From contig JAEWCT010000370.1 of assembly GCA_023390485.1 (NCBI GenBank), forward strand, positions 1-7,888: a stretch of 7,888 nt of DNA, in the 5' to 3' direction. The translations under genes and the position numbers were made by a program. The notes below the pieces were generated by a model that searched no databases, had not been told where the DNA came from, and saw nothing but the letters and a program-made list of their open reading frames with translations. Source of the stretch: Pseudomonadota bacterium. GTDB taxonomy: Bacteria > Pseudomonadota > Alphaproteobacteria > Rhizobiales > Hyphomicrobiaceae. This document shows positions 1 to 6,443 of the stretch, one piece after another; position 1 is the stretch's first letter; each line of letters opens with the position of its first letter.

Positions 1-2428
1 CGAACATTTCGGACGCCGTCATGGCGTGAATGTCGAGGCCTTCTGCGAAAGCCTTCTTCAGCTGCGGAATGTCGGCGACGTGGGCGAGAACGCGCAGCTC
101 GATTTGGGAGTAGTCGGCGGAGATCAGCTTCATGCCCTTATCGGCGATGAAGGCAGTGCGAATTTCCCGGCCTTCCTTCGTGCGGATCGGGATGTTCTGC
201 AAATTGGGATCGGATGACGCGAGGCGGCCGGTCGTCGTCGAAGCGAGTGCGTAGCTCGTGTGGATGCGGCCGGTGGCGGGATCGATGAACTCCGGCAACG
301 CGTCGGTATAGGTCGAGCGAAGCTTCGAGATCTGGCGCCATTCGAGCATCATGTTGATGAGCCGGCGGGCGTCGCCGTCGAGTTCCTCGTTGGCTGCGAG
401 TTCGTCGAGCAGATTGGCGCGGGTTTCCCATTGGCCGGTCTTCGTCTTCTTGCCGCCGGGCAGCTTCAGCCGATCGAACAGCAGCTCTCCAAGTTGCTTC
501 GGCGAGCCGAGATTGAATTTGTGTCCGACCAGCCCGTTGATTTCTTCCTCGAGCCGCACGGCACGCTGCGCGAATGCGCTCGACAGCCGTGCGAGGATAT
601 CGCGATCGACCTTGATGCCCGCGTGCTCCATCGCGACGATGACGGGAACGAGCGGGCGTTCGAGCGTCTCGTAAACCGTCGTCACGCGCTCTGCGGCGAG
701 GCGGGGTTTAAGAACCTTCCAGAGCCGCAGTGTCACGTCCGCATCTTCGGCAGCATATTCCGTCGCCTTGTCGAGAGGCATGGCAGCGAACGTCTTCTCG
801 GACTTCTTGGCGCCCGGAGCCTGGCCCATCGCCTGGGCGAACGTCATGCAGGCATGACCGAGGTGGCGCTCCGCGAGCACGTCCATGCCGTGGGCGTTGC
901 GCCCGCCGTCGAGCGCGTAGGAAATCAGCATCGTGTCGTCGAACGGCGCCACGGCGATGCCGTAACGCTTCATCACCAGCGCATCGTACTTGATGTTCTG
1001 ACCGATCTTGAGAACTGACGCGTCCTCGAGCAGCGGGCGCAGAAGATCCAAGGCTTCGTTGATTGCAAGCTGGGGCGGACGATTATCATCACCGCCGAAA
1101 AGATCGTTGCTCGGTCCCGTATGGCCGAGCGGGATGTAGCAAGCTTCACCCGGCGCGACGCTGAGCGAAATGCCGACGAGGCCGGCAAGTGTTGCGTCGA
1201 GGTCAGTGGTTTCGGTATCGAAGGCAACGAAACCTGTTGCACGGGCGTTGCCGATCCATTTCTCGAGCTCTGCGCGCGTCACGACCGTTTCATATGTGCT
1301 GCGGTCGATCGCCTTCCCGCGTGCGATTGCGCTTCCGGCGGCGACGGCCGCTGCCGGTGTTACTTCTTCGAACGATGTTTCTTCGCCCAGCGCTTCGATT
1401 TGATCCGACGTCGCTTGCTGCTTCGGCTTGATACTCGAGCCCACCGAAACCGCAAGCGGCGGCGGGGGCTCGGCGCCCAGACCTTCGGCGATGCGTTTGG
1501 TCAGCGTGCTGAATTCCATTTCGCGCAGGAAGCCGAGAAGCGAATCGGCCTTCGGGTCGCGAACGCCCAGGTCAGCGATTTCGGTCTCGAGCGGCACGTC
1601 CTCTTTCAGAAGAACAAGCTGACGCGAAACCCGCGCCTGCTCGGCGAATTCGATGAGCTTCTCACGCCGCTTCGGCTGCTTGATCTCGCCTGCCCGCGCC
1701 AGCAGGGAATCGAGATCGCCATACGTCGAAATAAGCTCGGCCGCCGTTTTGATGCCGATGCCCGGCACGCCCGGGACGTTATCGATCGAGTCGCCCGCAA
1801 GCGCCTGAACGTCGATGACCTTTTCGGGCGGCACGCCGAACTTCTCGATGACCTCGTCGCGGCCGATGCGTTTGGCTTTCATGCCGTCGAACATCGTGAC
1901 GCCGGGGCGGACGAGTTGCATCAGGTCTTTGTCGGATGACACGATCGTGACATCGCCGCCGGCTTCCACGGCAACCTTGGCGTAGGTCGCGATCAGATCG
2001 TCGGCTTCATAGCGGTCGAGCTCGATGCAGGCGACGTTGAAGGCCTTCACCGCGTCGCGGATGAGCGGGAACTGCGGAATGAGCTCCTCGGGCGGCGGCG
2101 GACGATGCGCCTTGTATTGGGGATAGATATCGTTCCGGAAGGTTTCGCGCCCGGCGTCGAAGATGACGGCGATGTGCGTCGGCGCTTCGGATGCCTTCGA
2201 CTCCCGCAGGAGCTTCCAGAGCATGGCGCAGAAGCCGTGCACGGCGCCCACGGGCAGCCGGTCGGACGGGCGCGTCAATGGCGGGAGCGCGTGGAACGCA
2301 CGGAAAATATAGCCTGAGCCATCAATCAGGTAGACGTGGCTTCCCTTGATGACCGGGACTTTTTCGGCCGCGCCTTCGACTGGCGGTTGATCGACTTTTT
2401 TCTGCTGCATCTTTGCTCTTTTGGCCAT
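1..2428 (-). CDS. polA: DNA polymerase I (3'-partial; window edge cuts the polymerase domain)
   Basis: Replication and repair polymerase that removes RNA primers and fills gaps; cytoplasmic. About 809 residues are visible. The 5'-nuclease domain comes first: LIDGSGYIFRA with D36, the YEADD metal-site motif, and the helix-hairpin-helix GDSIDNVPGVPGIG around residues 212-225. A 3'-5' proofreading exonuclease follows, with its DEDDy residues present: D404/E406 in FDTETT, N478/D482 in GQNIKYD, Y558/D562 in YAAEDAD. The polymerase domain then runs to motif A (DYSQIELR, D772) and leaves the window just after it, so motifs B and C are not seen. By comparison with the E. coli enzyme about 200 residues are missing. 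The start is taken as the ATG at 2426-2428, because an in-frame TAA lies 12 codons upstream. It lacks a clear Shine-Dalgarno, and the ATG at residue 7 has purine-rich AAAAGAG upstream and is a real alternative. The residues before the nuclease core form a short charged extension. The frame is consistent throughout, with no sign of damage. Confidence 0.97.
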   Translation of the reverse strand, partial: MAKRAKMQQKKVDQPPVEGAAEKVPVIKGSHVYLIDGSGYIFRAFHALPPLTRPSDRLPVGAVHGFCAMLWKLLRESKASEAPTHIAVIFDAGRETFRNDIYPQYKAHRPPPPEELIPQFPLIRDAVKAFNVACIELDRYEADDLIATYAKVAVEAGGDVTIVSSDKDLMQLVRPGVTMFDGMKAKRIGRDEVIEKFGVPPEKVIDVQALAGDSIDNVPGVPGIGIKTAAELISTYGDLDSLLARAGEIKQPKRREKLIEFAEQARVSRQLVLLKEDVPLETEIADLGVRDPKADSLLGFLREMEFSTLTKRIAEGLGAEPPPPLAVSVGSSIKPKQQATSDQIEALGEETSFEEVTPAAAVAAGSAIARGKAIDRSTYETVVTRAELEKWIGNARATGFVAFDTETTDLDATLAGLVGISLSVAPGEACYIPLGHTGPSNDLFGGDDNRPPQLAINEALDLLRPLLEDASVLKIGQNIKYDALVMKRYGIAVAPFDDTMLISYALDGGRNAHGMDVLAERHLGHACMTFAQAMGQAPGAKKSEKTFAAMPLDKATEYAAEDADVTLRLWKVLKPRLAAERVTTVYETLERPLVPVIVAMEHAGIKVDRDILARLSSAFAQRAVRLEEEINGLVGHKFNLGSPKQLGELLFDRLKLPGGKKTKTGQWETRANLLDELAANEELDGDARRLINMMLEWRQISKLRSTYTDALPEFIDPATGRIHTSYALASTTTGRLASSDPNLQNIPIRTKEGREIRTAFIADKGMKLISADYSQIELRVLAHVADIPQLKKAFAEGLDIHAMTASEMF

Positions 2429-2464
2429 GGCGCGAGGCCGATCGGATGACGTCGTGCGCGGCAA

Positions 2465-2493
2465 TTAATAGGACGCGAGAGTGCCGCAGAAAA
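2465..2493 (-). promoter_or_regulatory. Weak candidate polA promoter
   Basis: On the minus strand a TATTAA box (2470-2465) lies 17 nt downstream of TTTTCT (2493-2488). A transcript starting near 2457 would give a leader of about 30 nt before the polA ATG. The -10 matches the sigma-70 consensus at 4 of 6 positions and the -35 at only 3 of 6, so this is a position-supported guess. The rest of the 2429-2665 spacer shows nothing firmer. A perfect TTGACA on the plus strand at 2567-2572 has no convincing -10 at 16-18 nt. Confidence 0.2.
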
Positions 2494-2665
2494 CACGTTT
2501 CCCGGCGAAATCGCAGCCACTATCGCATGCTAGCGGATCAATCTGCCCATTGGGCCCAGCGGTCCGTTGACAGCTGCCTCTGCCCCATGGCTGATGTCCG
2601 TCAGCACCTATGTAGGATGCAGGCCGGCATAGTTGCAAACCGTCGCAATGGGGAGACTATTTGTC

Positions 2666-2983
2666 ATGCGCACGACCGTCAAATTTGCAGGCCTTCTCGC
2701 CGCTGCGGCGGCCATCGTTTCGACTTTCGGCGTTGTCGAGGCGAACGCGCTGCCGCGCTGCCGCGCCCCGGTCGAGGGTGTCGCGACCGCTACCGGCATT
2801 CTCGGAACGGGTTCGGCAAAGGCCCGAATCGAGGCCCGCGAAAACTGGAGACGGACGGTCCGCAGCCTCTATGGCCCCCGTTATTCCGACTTCTGGAACG
2901 CGCAAGGCAAGCAGTGGGATTGCAAGAAGGGCGCGATCCTGCTCGCAAAATGCGTGGTCGTCGCCAAGCCCTGCCGTTACTGA
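2666..2983 (+). CDS. Small secreted Cys-containing protein, function unknown
   Basis: A 105-residue exported protein. Residues 1-28 form a Sec-type signal peptide: basic MRTTVK, an Ala/Leu/Val-rich core, then the likely cleavage site ANA before LPRC. The mature part is small and basic with four cysteines (C32, C86, C96, C103), compatible with two disulfides in the periplasm. Around residues 51-86 it has AKARIEARENW, YGPRYSDFW and QWDC, a pattern I associate with small hypothetical exported proteins of Hyphomicrobiales; that is from memory. The start at 2666 is preferred over an in-frame ATG at 2633 because GGGGAG (2650-2655) sits 10 nt upstream and because the signal peptide then begins properly. 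It is divergent from polA, stands alone, and is followed by a terminator-like hairpin. I cannot assign a function. Confidence 0.8.
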   Translation: MRTTVKFAGLLAAAAAIVSTFGVVEANALPRCRAPVEGVATATGILGTGSAKARIEARENWRRTVRSLYGPRYSDFWNAQGKQWDCKKGAILLAKCVVVAKPCRY

Positions 2984-3028
2984 GGGTTGTAGCGGCTCGG
3001 AACGCGTCGCAGGCGTGTAGCGCGCCGG

Positions 3029-3055
3029 GGCGCCACAGTGCGCCGTCAATTTTAT
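3029..3055 (+). terminator. Terminator-like hairpin after the small secreted protein gene
   Basis: GGCGC (3029-3033) pairs perfectly with GCGCC (3040-3044) across a 6-nt loop, and the AT-rich run AATTTTAT (3048-3055) follows three bases later. It lies 45 bp after the TGA of the upstream gene and before the tRNA promoter, where an intrinsic terminator would be expected. The stem is only 5 bp and the T run only 4, so efficiency may be modest. Confidence 0.4.
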
Positions 3056-3082
3056 AGGTTACCGGGCCGCAGGTGACTGCAT

Positions 3083-3111
3083 TTGCGGCCCATCGACGAA
3101 TGGGCTATCAG
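3083..3111 (+). promoter_or_regulatory. Candidate promoter of tRNA-Arg with a dyad in its spacer
   Basis: TTGCGG (3083-3088) and TATCAG (3106-3111) are exactly 17 nt apart, and the predicted start lies a few bases before the mature tRNA 5' end at 3123. The -35 keeps the TTG core and the -10 matches 4 of 6. The spacer carries a perfect 6-bp inverted repeat, GCCCAT (3088-3093) and ATGGGC (3100-3105). Confidence 0.4.
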
Positions 3112-3122
3112 TCTCGCCGAAG

Positions 3123-3199
3123 GCACCCGTAGCTCAGCTGGATAGAGTGTCGCCCTCCGAAGGCGAAGGTCGCAGGTTCGAATCCTGCCGGGTGCGCCA
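3123..3199 (+). tRNA. tRNA-Arg (anticodon CCG)
   Basis: A complete 77-nt tRNA that decodes CGG. The acceptor stem GCACCCG pairs with CGGGTGC, followed by discriminator G and an encoded CCA (3197-3199). The D stem GCTC/GAGT closes with one G-U pair. The anticodon stem TCGCC/GGCGA is perfect, with loop CTCCGAA and anticodon CCG at 3157-3159. The T arm is GCAGG-TTCGAAT-CCTGC. The arginine identity elements A20 in the D loop and C35 in the anticodon are both present, so the specificity is well supported. No integrase or second copy of the tRNA 3' end is visible in the window. Confidence 0.97.
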
Positions 3200-3322
3200 T
3201 TGATTTCAGCGGATTCTTGATTTTCGGGCCCGGGCCGAGCCCTTGCAAACATGCATGCATCGCATTTGGGTCAACGTCGGCGTTGCTGACACCGAGCAGA
3301 CGACCAAGGTTCAGCTCAGGGG

Positions 3323-3952
3323 TTACCTTGATCGTTCGCGAAGCGCGGCCTGTTTCGCGCGGTTACCGCAGACAGCCATGCTGCACCAACGCCTTCGGTG
3401 ACTCTTGGTGCGATCGACGAACATCAGCGTACAGGCATGTCCCTCGCAGGCTCTGACGAGGTTGAAATCCTCGTAACAGATGACGTTCGCCATTTCTCGC
3501 GCGATCGGCTGAAGAAGGCTTTCCGGTGAACGCCAACGGCGTTGCTCAACCCACATCAGGGAAGCGCCATGCATCACCGTGGTTTCGTGGTCGCGCGGCG
3601 CGACCTGGCCAAAGACCTCGTCACGCTCCAGAATCCGATTGAGGGGGTCGAGCTGCTGTAGAGCACTCGGCTTCAAAGTCCTGCCCTTGTGCTTTCGAAC
3701 GAAGCCGCGGAACCACTCGCGCAGCGAGCGGGCCTGCGCAGCGACTGCATCCAGTTCGCCCGGCAAGGCGCCGGCCTTTAAAGTTTTAAGAACATCCGTT
3801 GGGACGAGATCGGCCGCTTTGAGCCACGCCAAGAGGTCGTCGCCGGAACCAAGCCATTCGACAGGGGTATCAACCGGCGTGGCAAGTGTGTTCAGGAAAT
3901 CCAAACCCTTGGCATCGGCGATGAAGATGGGTGCTGGGCGGATGTTACTCAC
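3323..3952 (-). CDS. CGNR zinc-finger / ABATE-domain transcription regulator
   Basis: A 209-residue cytoplasmic protein of the CGNR family, predicted DNA-binding regulators with a variable N-terminal ABATE domain (probable ligand sensor) and a C-terminal zinc finger. The N-terminal region, about residues 8-150, has the family-like opening with GLDFLNTL and a helical body. The finger occupies about 165-208: C169 and C174 (CEGHAC), then C190 and C195 in [13 protein letters not shown], which gives the name-giving CGNR, ending in a basic tail. Four cysteines in paired spacing suit one zinc ion. The start is GTG at 3950-3952, with AGGG about 8-9 nt upstream; the stop is TAA at 3323-3325. Divergent orientation from the hydrolase 231 bp away suggests that the hydrolase is its target; this is inference from layout. 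The family assignment is strong, the ligand unknown. Confidence 0.9.
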   Translation of the reverse strand: MSNIRPAPIFIADAKGLDFLNTLATPVDTPVEWLGSGDDLLAWLKAADLVPTDVLKTLKAGALPGELDAVAAQARSLREWFRGFVRKHKGRTLKPSALQQLDPLNRILERDEVFGQVAPRDHETTVMHGASLMWVEQRRWRSPESLLQPIAREMANVICYEDFNLVRACEGHACTLMFVDRTKSHRRRWCSMAVCGNRAKQAALRERSR

Positions 3953-3981
3953 GGCGATTGCCCTGCAAATGACGTCGCAAT

Positions 3982-4010
3982 GCTATAACCGGCAAAAGGC
4001 CCATTGACAA
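3982..4010 (-). promoter_or_regulatory. Candidate sigma-70 promoter of the CGNR regulator
   Basis: On the minus strand TTGTCA (4010-4005, 5 of 6 to consensus) lies exactly 17 nt upstream of TATAGC (3987-3982, 4 of 6). Transcription would begin near 3975, leaving a short leader before the GTG at 3952. On the plus strand the same bases give a perfect TTGACA (4004-4009), but with no good -10 at the right distance, so the minus reading is preferred. Confidence 0.45.
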
Positions 4011-4065
4011 GTTATGAATACTCGCCTTACACACCAATCACCATAACCCTCTAATAGTAATTTTG

Positions 4066-4088
4066 CCAGTTACTCGTCTATTTACTGG
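4066..4088. promoter_or_regulatory. Candidate operator dyad between regulator and hydrolase
   Basis: CCAGT (4066-4070) and ACTGG (4084-4088) form an inverted repeat with half-site centres 18 bp apart. TTACT occurs as a direct repeat at 4070-4074 and 4082-4086, and again inverted as AGTAA at 4056-4060. It sits in the middle of the divergent spacer, a plausible place for the CGNR protein to act on both genes. The arms are short, so chance is possible. Confidence 0.25.
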
Positions 4089-4099
4089 GACATCGCAAC

Positions 4100-4142
4100 G
4101 GAGGATGGGCATCACATGCGCGAACGGCGCGCGCACGGATAA
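4100..4142 (+). other. Possible short leader reading frame upstream of the hydrolase
   Basis: The strongest Shine-Dalgarno of the divergent spacer, GGAGGA (4100-4105), is not next to the hydrolase start. It is followed 11 nt later by an ATG (4116) opening an 8-codon frame that reads MRERRAHG and stops at 4140-4142, 41 bp before the hydrolase. A second overlapping 14-codon frame starts at 4105. Three of the eight codons are arginine. Nothing else supports translation, and a -10-like CATAAT at 4152-4157 would place the hydrolase transcript start downstream of it. Confidence 0.15.
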
Positions 4143-4183
4143 CCATTAAAACATAATTTAAACGGATCGAACGGAGAACAACG

Positions 4184-5035
4184 ATGACCAAAGTCAGCTT
4201 CGAGAAGGTCAATATCGACGGTTTCAATGTTTTCTATCGCGAGGCAGGCCCGAAGGACGGATCGACAATCCTCCTGCTTCATGGGTTTCCGAGTTCAAGC
4301 CATATGTTCCGCGATCTCATCCCTCTTCTCGCCAACCGCTTTCATATCGTGGCACCCGATCTTCCAGGCTTCGGTCGGTCGGATATGCCGCCTCGCGAAA
4401 AATTCGCGTATACGTTCGACAACATAGCCGCCGTCATCGACCGCTTCACGGAGGTGATAGGACTTAAGAAGTTCGCGATTTACGTTTTCGACTATGGCGC
4501 TCCCACAGGCTTTCGCCTCGCATTGAAGCACCCGGAGCGCATCACCGCGGTCATTTCGCAAAATGGCAATGCCTATGAGGAAGGTTTAAGCGAGGGATGG
4601 AATCCCATTCAGGCCTACTGGAAAAATCCCTCTGAAGCCAATCGAGCGGCGCTTCGTCAGTTCCTGACGCCGGAAGCGACGGTCTGGCAGTATACGCACG
4701 GTGTTTCGGATGCGACTGCAGTCTCGCCCGACGGCTATTCACTTGATAGCTTTTATCTTGCGCGGCCAGGATCAGACGAGGTGCAGCTCGACCTCTTCGG
4801 TGACTACAAGAGCAACGTCGCGCTCTATCCGAAATTCCAGGACTACTTCCGCACACATAAACCGCGCTTGCTAGCGGTCTGGGGCAAGAACGACCCATTC
4901 TTCCTGCCGCCGGGGGCCGAGGCCTTCAGGCGCGATAACCCGAATGCGGTGGTCAAATTCTTGGACACAGGCCACTTCGCGCTCGAAACCCACGCTGACC
5001 ATATCGCCGAGGAAATTCGCAACTTCCTTTCCTGA
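4184..5035 (+). CDS. Alpha/beta hydrolase, epoxide hydrolase / haloalkane dehalogenase-like
   Basis: A 283-residue soluble hydrolase with the complete alpha/beta fold; the length is normal for the family and there is no signal peptide. HGFPSS (33-38) is the oxyanion loop. The nucleophile elbow reads VFDYGAPTG, so the nucleophile is D103 rather than serine, as in epoxide hydrolases and haloalkane dehalogenases. The catalytic acid is probably D237 in GKNDPFF and the base H264 in DTGHFALE. The cap domain (about 130-215) holds Y170, Y185 and Y191, any of which could act as the epoxide-activating tyrosine; I cannot choose between the two activities. The residue after the nucleophile is Tyr where dehalogenases usually have Trp. 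The start has GGAG (4173-4176) 7 nt upstream. It is divergent from the CGNR regulator and convergent with the exported repeat protein gene. The substrate is unknown; detoxification of a reactive xenobiotic or metabolite is a reasonable guess. Confidence 0.92.
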   Translation: MTKVSFEKVNIDGFNVFYREAGPKDGSTILLLHGFPSSSHMFRDLIPLLANRFHIVAPDLPGFGRSDMPPREKFAYTFDNIAAVIDRFTEVIGLKKFAIYVFDYGAPTGFRLALKHPERITAVISQNGNAYEEGLSEGWNPIQAYWKNPSEANRAALRQFLTPEATVWQYTHGVSDATAVSPDGYSLDSFYLARPGSDEVQLDLFGDYKSNVALYPKFQDYFRTHKPRLLAVWGKNDPFFLPPGAEAFRRDNPNAVVKFLDTGHFALETHADHIAEEIRNFLS

Positions 5036-5139
5036 TCTTTCATCGAAAACGCGCCAAGCTCGCGATAGGCAGAGCAGTCGACGAACCCAAACGGCAATGC
5101 CGCGGTAGCCCGAGATACCGATTTCGACTTTGCAATAGG

Positions 5140-5167
5140 GCCCGGGCCTCGATCTTCGAGCGCGGGC
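5140..5167 (-). terminator. Hairpin abutting the stop codon of the repeat protein gene
   Basis: GCCCG (5140-5144) pairs with CGGGC (5163-5167), and after a small internal loop CTCGA (5148-5152) pairs with TCGAG (5156-5160). The hairpin directly follows the TAA (5168-5170) of the minus-strand gene and lies between two convergent genes. No T tract follows on either strand, so it may act as an mRNA 3' end structure or as a Rho-assisted stop rather than as an intrinsic terminator. The rest of 5036-5139 shows nothing further. Confidence 0.3.
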
Positions 5168-5506
5168 TTAGTCGATGTCCGCGGCAGCTCCACAATCGTT
5201 ATCCCAGGACGACTGTGAATAGCCGAGTGCCGCGGCAGCCTGCCTCTGTCTCGCGGTTAGCTGGGACCAGCTTTCCCCCTCCGAACGCGTTGTTCTATCT
5301 GAATCCCAGAGGCCGCGACTATAGCCAAGCATCGCCCAAGCCCGTCGCACTCCATAGGGCAACTCATCCCAACTCCGATTATCGTAACCGCAGCCAGCAA
5401 ATGCGTCGGCAGCGACAATGTGCCGGAACTGCGGGTTGAGAGCCGAAAGCATCATGATTGAGGAGAAGGCGATCGCGTAGCCGTGCGACCTAGTCTTGAT
5501 ATCCAT
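5168..5506 (-). CDS. Exported protein with two 34-residue W-LGYS-WD repeats
   Basis: A 112-residue protein I do not recognise as a named family. The N-terminus is basic (MDIKTRSHGY), then hydrophobic (AIAFSSIMMLSAL), with small residues near 32-37, suggesting export; the cleavage site is unclear. The mature part is almost entirely two tandem repeats: W46-D70 and W80-D104. Each reads W-x-x-L, then R-x-A, then LGYS-x-x-x-WD-x-D, with an exact 34-residue period (W46/W80, W67/W101). C39 and C105 flank the repeats and could form a disulfide that closes the fold. The start at 5506 is chosen because it begins the signal-like segment and has a GTGGGA-type site upstream. A longer in-frame start at 5656 would overlap the preceding gene and bury the signal segment. 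It lies 85 nt downstream of the 278-residue gene on the same strand, so co-transcription is possible. Confidence 0.7.
   Translation of the reverse strand: MDIKTRSHGYAIAFSSIMMLSALNPQFRHIVAADAFAGCGYDNRSWDELPYGVRRAWAMLGYSRGLWDSDRTTRSEGESWSQLTARQRQAAAALGYSQSSWDNDCGAAADID
5195..5371 (-). repeat. Two diverged copies coding for the 34-residue W-LGYS-WD repeat
   Basis: Copy 1 covers 5371-5297 and copy 2 covers 5269-5195, 102 bp apart start to start. The repeat is clear at protein level (LGYSRGLWDSD against LGYSQSSWDND) and looser in DNA, which indicates an old duplication kept by selection on the protein rather than a recent tandem copy. Confidence 0.75.
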
Positions 5507-5591
5507 GGCAATATTCCCACTGAATTTGTTGTTACGGCTTATGAGTTTGTGGCTATGCGCCGGCCAGCATGCCGTTTGTCTGACCGCGGCC

Positions 5592-6428
5592 TTAATTGAA
5601 AAATGGCAATTGAAGAAGCAGCAGCTCAATGATTCCGGCTTCCAGGAAGTGTCCAATCATTGCCGTTCTTTGTTCTTTCGCCGCATTTTTTTCTTCAAAC
5701 AGCTTTGTGTTGGCAATTTCATACTGATCTAAGGCGAACTCGATTGGGTCCTCCAACTCTTCGACACGCTCATAGAGCGCACCAGCGAGCACGAGCTCCG
5801 AAAAGACGCGCCTAGATAACTCATCAGAATCCGTATCGAGCTGTTCCAGTGCGCGGCAGATTCGAAGATGCTTGGCTTTCATGCGCGCCGAGCGTTCGTT
5901 CATTTCGTCCAAATGCTTTTGATAGGCCTGCCGATGTCGCGTTACGGAACGAGTCAACGGTACATCGGCGTCGATCGACGACCACGCGGCGTTCATTGCC
6001 TTCTCGAGTTCAATCGTTTCACGTTGTGCGACAGTGAACCGAACGACGGCGTCGATAACGGAATGAATATGATCAGTGGCTGCGTAGATCAAAGCTCGAT
6101 CTTGCGAACAGAAAAGCCTGACTGTCCGTACGCCTGCTCTAACCGTTTGGCCAGCGGCGTCACGCATCCAAGTCTCCGCGTCGATCTCGATGTTTTTGGG
6201 GCAATTCACGCCAAGCGGCAGACAGACGATGGTCAAGACACCCGGAGCTACCGAAGTCATCGAAGCAACGATCTGCTCTGTTTGGAGCTCGGTCATCACG
6301 GCAAGCAAATTGCGCGGCTGACTGATGATAATCGAGCCAAAATCAGCCGGATCGTTCCCTTCTTCGAAGCTGATTGTCCAAGCCCGCGCCGCTATGTCTT
6401 CACTTTTTCGCGCGTGAACATCTAGCAT
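5592..6428 (-). CDS. Unrecognised 278-residue protein with helical C-terminal half and hydrophobic tail
   Basis: I do not recognise this protein. Residues 1-125 look like a mixed alpha/beta domain with hydrophobic strands (FGSIIISQ, VLTIVCLPLGV, VRTVRLFC). Residues 130-255 are strongly helical and charged, rich in Glu, Arg and Lys with heptad-like spacing, suggesting a coiled coil. The end, about residues 257-278, is a hydrophobic segment (AGIIELLLLQLPFF), long enough for a membrane-associated or marginal transmembrane helix. The helices-then-hydrophobic-tail plan recalls the C-terminus of RMD1/DUF155-type proteins, but I see no shared signature. The start is firm: AAGGAG lies 6 nt upstream of the ATG at 6426-6428, within the 15-nt gap after the oxidoreductase-methyltransferase stop. 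This tight spacing indicates one operon and a linked role, perhaps a membrane-bound partner of that enzyme. It reads as a single intact frame. Confidence 0.72.
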   Translation of the reverse strand: MLDVHARKSEDIAARAWTISFEEGNDPADFGSIIISQPRNLLAVMTELQTEQIVASMTSVAPGVLTIVCLPLGVNCPKNIEIDAETWMRDAAGQTVRAGVRTVRLFCSQDRALIYAATDHIHSVIDAVVRFTVAQRETIELEKAMNAAWSSIDADVPLTRSVTRHRQAYQKHLDEMNERSARMKAKHLRICRALEQLDTDSDELSRRVFSELVLAGALYERVEELEDPIEFALDQYEIANTKLFEEKNAAKEQRTAMIGHFLEAGIIELLLLQLPFFN

Positions 6429-6443
6429 GGGTCACTCCTTGAA

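Noticed and set aside
260..1018. Plus-strand open frame of 252 codons
   Set aside because: Antisense shadow of the polA exonuclease and polymerase domains; no recognisable motif and a composition typical of reverse-strand GC-rich coding.
1121..1939. Long plus-strand open frame of 272 codons
   Set aside because: It is the antisense shadow of polA, whose exonuclease and nuclease motifs occupy the same bases in a consistent minus-strand frame; high GC content keeps the opposite strand open.
2567..2595. Perfect TTGACA as a promoter for the small secreted protein
   Set aside because: At 16-18 nt spacing there is no acceptable -10 (GCTGAT at 17 nt), so the match is probably chance or belongs to a non-standard promoter I cannot confirm.
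2413..3057. Plus-strand open frame of 214 codons spanning the polA start and the small secreted gene
   Set aside because: It overlaps polA, crosses the divergent spacer and covers the secreted protein gene in another frame. The latter has a signal peptide and a ribosome site, and this frame has neither.
3052..3252. Minus-strand frame of 66 codons containing [19 protein letters not shown]
   Set aside because: It is the antisense of the tRNA-Arg gene. This peptide string is a well-known false protein annotation across tRNA genes.
3200..3322. Possible integration scar or gene remnant just after the tRNA
   Set aside because: A short minus-strand reading ([14 protein letters not shown]) caught the eye, but it is out of frame with its neighbour, has no start and resembles nothing known. 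No repeat of the tRNA end is present in the window.
5507..5656. Longer N-terminus for the exported repeat protein
   Set aside because: The extra 50 codons overlap the end of the upstream gene, lack a ribosome site and would place the hydrophobic export segment internally.
5868..6425. Plus-strand open frame of 185 codons
   Set aside because: Lies wholly antisense to the 278-residue gene, which has a strong ribosome site and operon context; no motif was seen in the shadow.
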